From: Fimbriimonadales bacterium
GTDB taxonomy: Bacteria > Armatimonadota > Fimbriimonadia > Fimbriimonadales > ATM1
NCBI GenBank assembly: GCA_026129745.1
Contig: JAHCHL010000009.1
Span: 62,001 to 126,000 of the forward strand
Length of the DNA: 64,000 nucleotides
Reading direction: 5' to 3'
Program-made: the position numbers and the translations under genes
Part shown: positions 17,733-26,168 of the stretch, one piece after another
How the letters are laid out: every line of letters starts with the position of its first letter
Numbering within the stretch: position 1 is the stretch's first letter
The notes under the pieces: model-generated
Seen by the model: the letters and a program-made list of their open reading frames with translations, nothing else
Database searches by the model: none
What the model was told of the DNA's origin: nothing

Positions 17733-18856
17733 AGACGCTTTACTTCGATAATGCTGCTTCGACATGCGTTGCCCCAGAGGCACTGGACGCTATGCTTCCC
17801 TATTTTGCTGAGTGTTACGCTAACGCCAGCGCTCTTCACTCACCTGCCCAGCGAGCAAAGGCTGCGGTCGAGGAAGCAAGAGAGACTGTCGCTGAATTGA
17901 TTGGTGCCGATGACCCGAGTGAGATCATCTTCACTTCAGGGGCAACCGAAGGCAACAATCAGGTGCTTAACACCTTCTCAGGCAGAATGCTTGTTTCAGC
18001 TATCGAACACCCAAGTGTTGCAAACCCGGCAGAAGAATCGGGTCGTTCCCAGGAGATCCGAGTCGATTCGGAAGGCTCCCTTGACTATGAACATTATTCT
18101 GGACTGCTCAAAACCAGGCCAGAGCTAGTCAGCGTCATGCTTGTGAATAACGAAATCGGCTCCGTGCAAGACATCGATCAGATCGGGACGATGGCAAAGG
18201 AGGCCGGGGCACTCTTCCATAGTGATATCACTCAAGGGGTTGGCAAGACAGACCTGGGTCTCGCTGGCCGCCCGATCGACTACGCTACCTTGTCTGGCCA
18301 TAAGATCCACGCGCCCAAAGGCATCGGCGCGCTTTGGGCCAGAAGCGGCGCACCTCTCAAGCGATTCATGGTTGGCGGCACACATGAAAGAATGCGACGC
18401 TCGGGCACGCTGAATGTCCCTGGAATAGTAGGGTTAGGTGTCGCAGCGAGGCTCATGATCGATCGGGGCAAGGAGGAAGCTGCCCGAATGGCCGTCCTTC
18501 GCGATAGAATCATTCGAGAGGTCAGTTCCAACGTCTCCGACGTTCGAGTCAATGGACAGGCGGTCAATGCACCGCATATCCTCAGCCTTAGTTTCTATAG
18601 GACTGAAGGAGAGAGCGTGATCATCAACTTAGACAGTCAGGGAATTTGCTGCACGGCAGGATCTGCCTGCTCGTCTGGCATGAACTTGAAGAGCCGGGTG
18701 CTCACAGCGATAGGGCTTTCCGATGAGTGGCTACGCGGCACGATACGCATCAGCCTCAGTCGCTACACAACGGATACCGAGGTCGACGAGTTGATTGGAG
18801 CACTCACCAGTTCAGTGGCCATGGTCCGCTCCCTGGCCGGTTACGCTACGGGGTAG
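17729..18856 (+). CDS. Cysteine desulfurase (NifS/IscS family)
   Basis: 375 residues of a class V PLP enzyme. Key sites are YFDNAAST at the start, SGATEGNN, AIEHPSV, the PLP lysine in SGHKIHAPKG (about residue 191) and the persulfide cysteine in GSACSSGM (about 311). The enzyme removes sulfur from cysteine for iron-sulfur cluster or thiolated-cofactor synthesis. No scaffold protein (IscU or SufU) or mnmA gene is adjacent. It is coupled to the upstream MarR gene by a four-base overlap. Confidence 0.93.
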   Translation: MKTLYFDNAASTCVAPEALDAMLPYFAECYANASALHSPAQRAKAAVEEARETVAELIGADDPSEIIFTSGATEGNNQVLNTFSGRMLVSAIEHPSVANPAEESGRSQEIRVDSEGSLDYEHYSGLLKTRPELVSVMLVNNEIGSVQDIDQIGTMAKEAGALFHSDITQGVGKTDLGLAGRPIDYATLSGHKIHAPKGIGALWARSGAPLKRFMVGGTHERMRRSGTLNVPGIVGLGVAARLMIDRGKEEAARMAVLRDRIIREVSSNVSDVRVNGQAVNAPHILSLSFYRTEGESVIINLDSQGICCTAGSACSSGMNLKSRVLTAIGLSDEWLRGTIRISLSRYTTDTEVDELIGALTSSVAMVRSLAGYATG

Positions 18857-18897
18857 CCGCGAACTTTGGGCACGAATTGTGCGTCTAATAGTGTTCT

Positions 18898-18913
18898 TGT
18901 GAAAAATTTCACA
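18898..18913. promoter_or_regulatory. Perfect palindrome, possible operator
   Basis: TGTGAAA, two A bases, TTTCACA: a 7-base perfect inverted repeat with a 2-base centre, typical of a homodimeric repressor or CRP/FNR-like site. It lies 41 bases after the desulfurase stop and about 240 bases before the sigma factor start. A weaker repeat GCAC-N5-GTGC precedes it. The rest of the roughly 295-base gap (18857-19151) shows nothing else I can name. Confidence 0.5.
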
Positions 18914-19151
18914 GGTTGGCAGGGATGACTGCATGGGCTCGCCAAACAGCCCAAAAGTGAATCCAAAGGCAGGACTCATAGCCAGGAGCCTCGAATTGAG
19001 GCAGCAGGGTACTGAGTAGCCTCGACCTTGAGTTTTGAGCAGCTGGCTGGACGTCAACAAGCAAGGTGAGACGAAAGGGCCGGCTCGCGCGTAATACCGA
19101 TGGGGAATCTGCGCGGGTAGTAGAGATTTGTTTGGAGAACAGTAGACACGA

Positions 19152-20114
19152 ATGAGTACGAATAGCATTCTGCCTTCTTTGCCCGAGGAAGCTCTTGATG
19201 ACGAGTTGCTCGAGCCGGCGGAGGTAGAAGAAGAAGATGAAACCGACGAGGAAGAGCCCGAACCGCAGCCACCCGACGATTCTGAAGAACTTGAGATGTG
19301 GATGCGCCAGACGCGGCGGGCGCAGCTCCTCACGCCTGAACAAGAGGTCAGCCTTGCCAGGCGAGTTCAGGCTGGCGACGATCAGGCAAAGCGGGTCCTA
19401 ATCGAGTCGAACCTAAGGCTCGTCGTGAGCATTGCGAAGAAGTACAACGCTCGAGGCATTCCACTGGCGGATCTGATTCAGGAAGGAAATCTTGGCCTCA
19501 TCCGGGCAGTCGAAAAGTTCGACTGGCGAAAGGGGTTCCGGTTTAGCACCTATGCTACATGGTGGATCCGACGCGCCATTGCAAGGGCGATCATCAATCA
19601 GGGCCGTACAATTCGCATTCCGGTTTACGTCGCTGAGCTGATCAACAAAGTGGTTAAGACCCAAAACCGGCTTCAACAAGACTTGCAGCGTGACCCAACT
19701 GAAGAAGAGATAGCCGCAGAAGCGGAGATGCCAGTCGACCGCGTTCGGGAATTGCTCCGCGTTTCATCTGAGCCCTTGTCGCTCGAGACACCTGTGGGTG
19801 AAAAGGACAATTCTTCCCTTGGAGACTTTGTCCCAAACAAGAACATGCCGGAGCCAACCGATGTGACGACAACGCTCATCAAGCGGCAGGAGATCGACTC
19901 GATTCTCGGTCGACTTACCCAACGCGAGAAGGACGTTGTTTCACTCCGGTTCGGACTCGACGATGGGCGCCCACGGACGCTTGAAGAAGTCGGAGTCGCT
20001 CTGAATGTCACACGTGAGCGCGTGCGACAGATCGAGTTGCGCGCCATGAAGAAGTTGCGCCATATCGGCGAGAAGCTTCGCGCGCTGGGTGTTCAGCTGC
20101 AGTCTTCTGCGTAG
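19152..20114 (+). CDS. Primary-type RNA polymerase sigma-70 factor
   Basis: 320 residues. A very acidic N-terminal stretch (residues 10-45) replaces region 1.1. Region 1.2 follows ([20 protein letters not shown]), region 2 has [23 protein letters not shown] and [12 protein letters not shown], region 3 has [12 protein letters not shown] and ERDPTEEEI-like residues [15 protein letters not shown], and region 4.2 ends in [20 protein letters not shown]. The length and region set fit the housekeeping factor (RpoD/SigA) or a close group 2 paralogue; one copy is seen here. The -10 elements proposed in this window fit such a factor. GGAGAA about 12 bases upstream is a loose ribosome binding site. Confidence 0.92.
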   Translation: MSTNSILPSLPEEALDDELLEPAEVEEEDETDEEEPEPQPPDDSEELEMWMRQTRRAQLLTPEQEVSLARRVQAGDDQAKRVLIESNLRLVVSIAKKYNARGIPLADLIQEGNLGLIRAVEKFDWRKGFRFSTYATWWIRRAIARAIINQGRTIRIPVYVAELINKVVKTQNRLQQDLQRDPTEEEIAAEAEMPVDRVRELLRVSSEPLSLETPVGEKDNSSLGDFVPNKNMPEPTDVTTTLIKRQEIDSILGRLTQREKDVVSLRFGLDDGRPRTLEEVGVALNVTRERVRQIELRAMKKLRHIGEKLRALGVQLQSSA

Positions 20115-20121
20115 TCGATCA

Positions 20122-20156
20122 GCGAATAGGCCGAGCTTTTTCGAAAGGTGATTCGC
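20122..20156. terminator. Weak bidirectional terminator candidate
   Basis: GCGAAT (20122-20127) and ATTCGC (20151-20156) form an inverted repeat between the convergent ends of the sigma factor and the pyruvyl transferase gene, with a short inner pairing around CTTTTTCGAAAGG. The stem is only six base pairs, so this is tentative. Confidence 0.3.
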
Positions 20157-20159
20157 GAT

Positions 20160-21308
20160 TCATAACTGCTCGCCTATTCTTCCGAGCAGTGCAGGACGCA
20201 AGGCTTCCATCTTTTGCTCTATGGTTCGCCGTAAGGCTTCCGTTTCGTTGCGCAGTTTTTTCGAAAGTTGGTCACGGTCTCCTAGCACTTGAGAAGACAC
20301 TTCTGCGAGTCTCGCTGTATCTTCAAATCTAACGACATCGATGGGATAGTCTAGCAATTGAAGTAGGCCTTCGGTCTTATGGCTTCCGCTTGGCATTGGG
20401 ACAAATGGCGTACCCAACGCTGCGGCGATGATATTCATGTGATATCGGCCGCCGATCACGAATCTTGCGTCTGCGATGACTCGCGCAACTTCTTGATAAG
20501 TTGCGCTTTTCGGAATTCTTACTATATTGGGATAAGCATGCGTTTCCAGCAATCTGCCAATCGTTTTTTCTGTGGCAGGTGCGGCAGTGAGCCAGACCAC
20601 CCCCAATTTGTGCTCGTTCGCGATTTCGTTTATCACGCGGAAGTGTTCCCGCCAAGGCACTTGGCGTAGGATCGCTGACCCCGCGGCCACCAGATAGTCG
20701 CGTCCTGCAAAGTTGGAAAGGCAATTGAAAGAAAGTTCAGATGCTGGTTCTGTCATGAAGGCCATATCCGGAATCACATCGACGTTTTTGACCCCAAGGC
20801 GCTCCAGGTACTTGGCAGAGACGGGTTCACGTGTAGCGACATGGGAGTACCGTGAAAAGGCTCCGGCAATGCAACGTTCGAATGCCTCTGAAAACGACTC
20901 TGCGCTGCCGTTGAGACATAGCACTTGCTTTTTGGCCGCCGACAGGGCAGTTGGCAACAGTAACAATCGGGCACCTGAAGAAAACTTGAGGCCATCCATC
21001 GTCCCTTCTGGCTGAAACACTACGCAGTCTGATTCCATTGCGCGGTCAAAGTCCTCTGCAAAGAGCAGCCGCGACATTCTTAGAAGCAGTCGGTCCCCTT
21101 GCGCAGTAGAGTTGGCGAGAGCCTTCATAATCGGCCTACCAAAGACTTTGCCTACGTACCCATCTATCATTCGTGACTTTCGCAATGGCACTAAGTGAAA
21201 GGAGACAGCTCCGCATACTTCTTCTAACTGCTTAAGCAATTCAGCACTTGTAGCTTGCGATCCCCAATTGCTGCGGTTGCCCGTGTAGTTGACAACAGTA
21301 ATCGTCAT
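20160..21308 (-). CDS. Polysaccharide pyruvyl transferase family protein
   Basis: 382 residues. Family features are VVNYTGNRSNWGSQATSAEL at the N-terminus, PEGTMDG, IPDMAF in the middle and the C-terminal FVIGGRYHMNIIAAALGTPF, corresponding to the conserved GxRxH substrate motif of CsaB/WcaK enzymes. These transfer pyruvate from phosphoenolpyruvate to a sugar of a cell-surface polysaccharide. Its start overlaps the stop of the lipoate ligase gene by four bases, so it is the last gene of the glycine-cleavage operon although no functional link is evident. Confidence 0.85.
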   Translation of the reverse strand: MTITVVNYTGNRSNWGSQATSAELLKQLEEVCGAVSFHLVPLRKSRMIDGYVGKVFGRPIMKALANSTAQGDRLLLRMSRLLFAEDFDRAMESDCVVFQPEGTMDGLKFSSGARLLLLPTALSAAKKQVLCLNGSAESFSEAFERCIAGAFSRYSHVATREPVSAKYLERLGVKNVDVIPDMAFMTEPASELSFNCLSNFAGRDYLVAAGSAILRQVPWREHFRVINEIANEHKLGVVWLTAAPATEKTIGRLLETHAYPNIVRIPKSATYQEVARVIADARFVIGGRYHMNIIAAALGTPFVPMPSGSHKTEGLLQLLDYPIDVVRFEDTARLAEVSSQVLGDRDQLSKKLRNETEALRRTIEQKMEALRPALLGRIGEQL

Positions 21309-22015
21309 GGTGCAATCAAGTCCACCAGTCTATGCTTCAGAGCCTCTCGGAGTCTATTCTTGGAAATTCTAGTCTCGCAAGGCACATGCGGGACTTCAAA
21401 GAGTGAGGCAAGATCAACTAATGGTTTGCTTACCGGAATGCTGCATTGGGCTAAGATCCCTGACTTAGTTACTCTCAGCGCAATTCCAACGAGCTTTTTA
21501 CCACTCTGCTTTTCAACAATATCATTGACTGAAACACTTGCAAAGCAATCTGGTGACTTGCATGACAATACTCGTTCGGGTAGTTCTTCACCGAGCGTTG
21601 CATCAAGCCCCAAGTCTTTGAGGGCAAACACTATGGGCATGGCAACGCTTCTGTATATCTCTTTCACCTTGCGTGCATCTCGCTTAAGATTCATTGCAAT
21701 CGAGACTGTCAGGTCGTGTCCATGCAAGACTGCCCCACCGCCTGTCGGCCGCACAACCCATGGGATTGAGCTTCCCTTTGTTAGTACAGCTTCGGGAACT
21801 TGCGAACGGCCAAGAGAGATCCACGCACCCTTCCATTCATAGATCCTCGCAATCGTTCCGCCTCCACGCTCCGCCTCTGACAACATAGAGAGATCACGCG
21901 ACATATTGGTTGTTCCGTCCAATCTCCCTTCATCTATCACTAGACGATTTCCAACAGAAGCAAACCTTGTTGACATATTTCTTTTGACGTCGACTTGCGT
22001 TGTGCGATACCCCAC
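21305..22015 (-). CDS. Lipoate-protein ligase family protein
   Basis: 236 residues with GTG start four bases after the gcvPB stop (an ATG 13 codons later is an alternative). The BirA/LplA fold signature is WVVRPTGGGAVLHGHDLTVS (the RxTGGG and His motif), with SVNDIVEKQSGKKLVGIALR, where the lysine of GKKLVG matches the conserved catalytic lysine. It would attach lipoate or octanoate to GcvH. Its place directly after gcvPB in the operon that starts with gcvH supports a role in GcvH lipoylation. Whether it is a ligase or an octanoyltransferase is not decided. Confidence 0.82.
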   Translation of the reverse strand: MGYRTTQVDVKRNMSTRFASVGNRLVIDEGRLDGTTNMSRDLSMLSEAERGGGTIARIYEWKGAWISLGRSQVPEAVLTKGSSIPWVVRPTGGGAVLHGHDLTVSIAMNLKRDARKVKEIYRSVAMPIVFALKDLGLDATLGEELPERVLSCKSPDCFASVSVNDIVEKQSGKKLVGIALRVTKSGILAQCSIPVSKPLVDLASLFEVPHVPCETRISKNRLREALKHRLVDLIAP

Positions 22016-22019
22016 TCAC

Positions 22020-23498
22020 TCAGAGAACATCTGCTTTCTTCAAGTCTTCATAGGACGACCAATTCACATCCAATGTTTTTGCTGCGAAAGCTTCGTCGAG
22101 CCGCCCCACTGGCGTTGTATGAGGTGCGTTATGGAGAATCGAAGGGTCTTCCTTTGACTCTTCTGCTATTTCTAACATGGCATCGCAGAATGCATCGATC
22201 ATTTCCTTGGTTTCCGTTTCCGTCGGCTCTATCATCAAGGCTTCGGGAACAATTAGAGGAAAGTAGTTGGTAGGAGGATGAAATCCGTAGTCGATGAGTC
22301 GCTTACTGACATCGAGGGCACGAACACCATATCGCTTGAGCGGCTTGGCCGTTAAGACACACTCATGCATACAGGTTCTATCGAATGCTTGAGGATACTC
22401 TTCTTTGAGCCTTGCTTGAGCATAGTTAGCATTCAATACCGCATGCTTAGCAATTTCGGGCAATCCTTCCTTACCGTAAGATCGAACATACGCCCAAGCA
22501 CGCACGTTCATCATGAAGTTTCCATAAAAAGAATGGACGCGACCCACAGATTCGGGGCGGTTATCGTCGAGGATGTATTGACCGTCCCTATTAGCAACAA
22601 CCGGCACGGGCAGATATGGTTCTAGGTGAGACTTGACGGCTATGCAACCGCAACCTGGCCCTCCCCCACCATGAGGAGTGCTAAAGGTCTTGTGTAAGTT
22701 TAAGTGCATGCAGTCAAATCCATGATCGCCTGGCCTCGTAACTCCGACCATGGCGTTCATGTTTGCACCATCGCAGAAAACTTGTGCCCCCGCATTGTGA
22801 ATGAGCTGGCAGATCTCAATAATATTGTCTTCAAAGAGCCCAAGTGTGCTTGGATTCGTCAGCATCATCGCCGCAACGTTAGGCCCCAAATGTTGCTTCA
22901 AGTCATCGATGTCCGTTCCGCCTCGCGAGTTAGTTTTCACAGATTGAACTCGGTATCCTGCACGAGCAGCGCTCGCCGGATTCGTTCCATGCGCACTGTC
23001 TGGGACTAAGACTATGTCTCGGTGCCCCTCACCGCGCGATCGATGAAATGCTCGAATCAAGAGTAAGCATAGGAGTTCTCCACTTGCGCCCGCCGGCGGC
23101 TGCATCGTCGCAGTGTCAAATCCTGTAATTTCGGCCATCCACGATTGCAAGTCATAAATCACTTGCAAATTGCCTTGAACAGCCTCAACTGGCTGCAACG
23201 GATGCGTGAGTGCAAAGCTCGGATTCGATGCAACGGCCTCATTGACACGCGGATTGTATTTCATTGTGCAAGAACCCAACGGATAGAATCCGGTGTCGAT
23301 TCCGTAGTTACGATGGCTTAGATTGGTAAAGTGCCTAACAACTTCAAGTTCTCCGACTTCAGGTAACTCTGCAGGTTCCCGAACAAGTCCATTTCCAATC
23401 AACTCGGCCATATCCGAAACCGGCACGTCGCACTGCGGCGGCATGCATCCGATACGTCCTTTGCGAGATCGTTCGAAGATTAGCGGAAAATCTGCCAT
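22020..23498 (-). CDS. gcvPB: Glycine dehydrogenase (decarboxylating) subunit 2
   Basis: 492 residues, the C-terminal half of the P-protein. The PLP lysine lies in MHLNLHKTFSTPHGGGGPGC; the preceding GATMQ-type segment TMQPPAGASGELLC and VPDSAHGTNPASAARAGY are family hallmarks. With GcvPA it decarboxylates glycine and passes the aminomethyl group to the lipoyl arm of GcvH. The start touches the stop of gcvPA. The split PA/PB form is found in many Gram-positive, thermophilic and deep-branching bacteria. Confidence 0.95.
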   Translation of the reverse strand: MADFPLIFERSRKGRIGCMPPQCDVPVSDMAELIGNGLVREPAELPEVGELEVVRHFTNLSHRNYGIDTGFYPLGSCTMKYNPRVNEAVASNPSFALTHPLQPVEAVQGNLQVIYDLQSWMAEITGFDTATMQPPAGASGELLCLLLIRAFHRSRGEGHRDIVLVPDSAHGTNPASAARAGYRVQSVKTNSRGGTDIDDLKQHLGPNVAAMMLTNPSTLGLFEDNIIEICQLIHNAGAQVFCDGANMNAMVGVTRPGDHGFDCMHLNLHKTFSTPHGGGGPGCGCIAVKSHLEPYLPVPVVANRDGQYILDDNRPESVGRVHSFYGNFMMNVRAWAYVRSYGKEGLPEIAKHAVLNANYAQARLKEEYPQAFDRTCMHECVLTAKPLKRYGVRALDVSKRLIDYGFHPPTNYFPLIVPEALMIEPTETETKEMIDAFCDAMLEIAEESKEDPSILHNAPHTTPVGRLDEAFAAKTLDVNWSSYEDLKKADVL

Positions 23499-24814
23499 CA
23501 GTTCACCACCCTCGCGACGGCCGCTACCAAGTCGTCGATCTCGTGCTTCGTTCTCACCTCGGTAACTGCGATTAGCATCGAGTTCTTGAGTTCAGGATAG
23601 TACTCACCCAGCGGCAGACCCGCAAGTATTCCTTGCTTCAGCAACTGGTCTCTTACGCGATCCGCATCGTGCCCAAGATCTATAGCGAATTCATAAGCAA
23701 ACGGCTCGTCGAATAGCAATTTCACTCCCGGAATGCGACACAGTTCCCTCTGAGCGTAATGAGCCTTTTGAATACATGTTTCAGATAGCTTTCTGAATCC
23801 TTGTTTACCCAGCGAACACATCCAAATGGTGGCAACGAGAGCCATTAGAGCCTGGTTCGTACAAATGTTGCTTGTTGCCTTTTCTCTTCGAATGTCTTGC
23901 TCCCTTGTCCGCAGCGTCATCACAAAACCGCGTCTCCCATCCTTGTCTTGAGTTCTGCCGACTATACGTCCGGGAATGGCACGAACCAATTCACGCTTGA
24001 CGCAGAAGTAACCGACGAGGGGACCGCCGAATCCCATCGGAACACCGAGTGCCTGCGCCTCTCCCACCACTACATCTACGCCAAGTTGGCCGGGTGGAAC
24101 GAGAACCCCGAGCGCTACTGGATCTGCTACGACTACAACAAGCGCGCCATGCCTGTGCGCCGCCTCGACAAGAGGCTTCAAGTCTTTGACTCTGCCGAAA
24201 AAATCTGGATACTGAACGGCGACACAGGCAGTCTCGTGATCAATGTCTGCGATTGGATCGTTGCTGACTGATGTTGTGCAATCTGCTGGTTCTGAGAAAG
24301 TCTCTACGCAGGAACGATAGTGTGGGTGAATGGAATCAGAAAGGACGATTCGAGTTCTGTTGGTTACACCGCTCGCCATAATACACGCTTCTGCAAAAGC
24401 AGTTGCGCCGTCGTACATCGACGCATTGGCGACCTCCATTCCAGTTATCTTGCAGATCAACGATTGGAATTCATAGATTGTCTGCAGATATCCCTGACTT
24501 GCCTCCGGTTGATAAGGTGTGTATGCGGTGAGGAACTCACCACGGGTCACCAACTGCATAACCAGCGAAGGGACGTAGTGTTCATAGATTCCGGCCCCTA
24601 AAAAATTTACGAGCGAAGACAGCGCAGTGTTCTTCGCGCCGATAGCTCGGAGCTCCTTCACAAGAGAGTACTCATCCAATGCCTCTGGAACATTGAGATC
24701 GCCCTCAACTCTTAGTGATGCCGGCACTTCGTGGAATAACTCTTCGATTGAGCTCACGCCAATCGTCTTGAGCATTTCGCTACGATCAGCGTCGGTGTGT
24801 GGAATATATCCCAT
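23498..24814 (-). CDS. gcvPA: Glycine dehydrogenase (decarboxylating) subunit 1
   Basis: 438 residues, normal length for the N-terminal half of the P-protein. Recognisable stretches are YIPHTDADRSEML at the start, FLGAGIYEHYVPSLV, YTPYQPEASQGYLQTIYEFQ (residues about 95-114) and GGPLVGYFCVKRELVRAIPG. It pairs with GcvPB; this subunit lacks the PLP lysine. AGGGA just before the ATG is a ribosome binding site. The gene lies nine bases after gcvH. Confidence 0.95.
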   Translation of the reverse strand: MGYIPHTDADRSEMLKTIGVSSIEELFHEVPASLRVEGDLNVPEALDEYSLVKELRAIGAKNTALSSLVNFLGAGIYEHYVPSLVMQLVTRGEFLTAYTPYQPEASQGYLQTIYEFQSLICKITGMEVANASMYDGATAFAEACIMASGVTNRTRIVLSDSIHPHYRSCVETFSEPADCTTSVSNDPIADIDHETACVAVQYPDFFGRVKDLKPLVEAAHRHGALVVVVADPVALGVLVPPGQLGVDVVVGEAQALGVPMGFGGPLVGYFCVKRELVRAIPGRIVGRTQDKDGRRGFVMTLRTREQDIRREKATSNICTNQALMALVATIWMCSLGKQGFRKLSETCIQKAHYAQRELCRIPGVKLLFDEPFAYEFAIDLGHDADRVRDQLLKQGILAGLPLGEYYPELKNSMLIAVTEVRTKHEIDDLVAAVARVVN

Positions 24815-24823
24815 TCCCTGAAA

Positions 24824-25198
24824 CTACTCCGACAAAAGCGCCTGGTAAGCGTCCGGATCCAAAAGGTCGGTGGGGACTTCATCCAATGTAATCTTGGCTA
24901 TCCATCCTTGTCCGTAAGGATCTTGATTGATGAGCTCGCTCGCTCCCTCTAATGCAGTGTTCGTTTCGGCGATCTGGCCTTTCACTGGACTGTAGATATC
25001 GGACACAGTCTTCACCGACTCGATAGTTCCAAAGCTGTCACCTTGGATTAGAGCGCGGCCCGGGGACGGCAAATCTACATAGACAATGTCACCAAGTTCG
25101 GACTGGGCGTAATCGGTGATTCCAACGGTTGCAGTATCGCCTTCGATCCGAACCCACTCGTGCGATTTTGTATACTTTAGGTCTTTGGGAACGTTCAA
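24824..25198 (-). CDS. gcvH: Glycine cleavage system H protein
   Basis: 124 residues with a TTG start. The sequence LKYTKSHEWVRIEGDTATVG and the lipoylation site in FGTIESVKTVSDIYSPVKG (lysine about residue 64) are diagnostic. It shuttles the methylamine intermediate between P, T and L proteins. The TTG is fixed by an AGGAGA ribosome binding site six bases upstream. It heads the unit gcvH-gcvPA-gcvPB-lipoate ligase-pyruvyl transferase. The aminomethyltransferase gcvT is not in this window. Confidence 0.95.
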   Translation of the reverse strand: MNVPKDLKYTKSHEWVRIEGDTATVGITDYAQSELGDIVYVDLPSPGRALIQGDSFGTIESVKTVSDIYSPVKGQIAETNTALEGASELINQDPYGQGWIAKITLDEVPTDLLDPDAYQALLSE

Positions 25199-25204
25199 AC
25201 CAAT

Positions 25205-25227
25205 TCTCCTGGGAGCGCCCTATCTTA
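25205..25227 (-). promoter_or_regulatory. Promoter and ribosome binding site of gcvH
   Basis: On the minus strand TAAGAT (25222-25227) is a -10 candidate, followed by AGGAGA (25205-25210) six bases before the TTG start. Unlike several other genes here this one has a leader with a clear Shine-Dalgarno. No glycine riboswitch is visible; the 64-base gap to era is too short for one. Confidence 0.45.
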
Positions 25228-25262
25228 CACCACAGCGCCGGCGTTTTTGGGCATATCGGACA

Positions 25263-26165
25263 TCACCAATGCCCAACGTCTCGCCAGTCCTGTGGTCGGT
25301 CCCGCCAGTTCTCCTTGACCTTCACATACAGCCCAAGGTAAACGTGATTGCCAAGGAGTTTCTCGATATCCTTTCGCGCTTCCTGGCCAATCTCCTTGAG
25401 CATTCGACCTCCGTGGCCGATAAGAATCGGCCGCTGGCTTTTCCGTTCAACAAAAATAGTGGCTTCTATTCGGGTCAGTGGCTTAGCGGCGGCTGGATCG
25501 GCATCCTCCCAAGATTCGATTGCGACAGCGATTCCATGAGGAACTTCTTCTCGGGTGTGGTGCAACGCCTTCTCTCGAATTAGTTCCGCCGCCATGTCCC
25601 GCATCGTTTGATTCGTATAGAACTCAGGATCAGGATACATAGCTTCACCTTCAGGCAACTTTGCAATGAGCAAATCAACCAGCTTGTCGACATTCTCCCC
25701 CGTCAACGCGTTGGTGTACATCATTACCGCATCTGAAGTCAGGGCTTCGAAAGCTTCGTAGTGCGCCACAACCTTTTCGGGTCTCAAATGGTCCATTTTG
25801 TTGAGGGCGACAACGACTCTTCCAAGTCCACGAGCCTTCAAGATCTGTACAATTCGTTCATCCTCCAAAGTCGGAGGTTGACTTACATCGACAACAAGTA
25901 GAACGCAGTCCGACTCGTCGACGATCTGAACGGATTGGTCGACCATTGTCTTTGCAAGCTTTGTCTTCGGCTCGTGAATTCCCGGAGTATCGATAAACAC
26001 GATCTGAGCCCCAAGGCGATTGGCAACTCCAAGTGTCGACTTCCTCGTCGTTTGGGGTTTTGACGAAGTAATGGCAACCTTTTCACCGACGATGTGATTC
26101 ATCAGCGAGCTCTTCCCCACGTTCGGTCTGCCAACTACTGCTACTGTGCCCGAGCGAAATGCCAC
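25263..26165 (-). CDS. era: GTPase Era
   Basis: 300 residues, GTG start. G motifs: GRPNVGKSSLMN (G1), DTPGIHEPKTKL (G3) and NKMD (G4). A C-terminal KH domain follows (ERKSQRPILIGHGGRMLKEI, about 225-244). Era binds the 3' end of 16S rRNA during small-subunit maturation. The start is three bases beyond the stop of the upstream GH42-like gene, so it may share that operon, although the usual partners (ybeY, rnc, recO) are absent. Confidence 0.95.
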   Translation of the reverse strand: MAFRSGTVAVVGRPNVGKSSLMNHIVGEKVAITSSKPQTTRKSTLGVANRLGAQIVFIDTPGIHEPKTKLAKTMVDQSVQIVDESDCVLLVVDVSQPPTLEDERIVQILKARGLGRVVVALNKMDHLRPEKVVAHYEAFEALTSDAVMMYTNALTGENVDKLVDLLIAKLPEGEAMYPDPEFYTNQTMRDMAAELIREKALHHTREEVPHGIAVAIESWEDADPAAAKPLTRIEATIFVERKSQRPILIGHGGRMLKEIGQEARKDIEKLLGNHVYLGLYVKVKENWRDRPQDWRDVGHW

Positions 26166-26168
26166 TGA

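Noticed and set aside
19152-19290. Acidic N-terminus of the sigma factor as a separate overlapping gene or wrong start
   Set aside because: Primary sigma factors commonly carry acidic N-terminal stretches, and no alternative start with a better ribosome binding site is seen.
25199-25262. Glycine riboswitch before gcvH
   Set aside because: The gap between gcvH and era is only 64 bases and contains a simple promoter and ribosome binding site, too short for a glycine aptamer.
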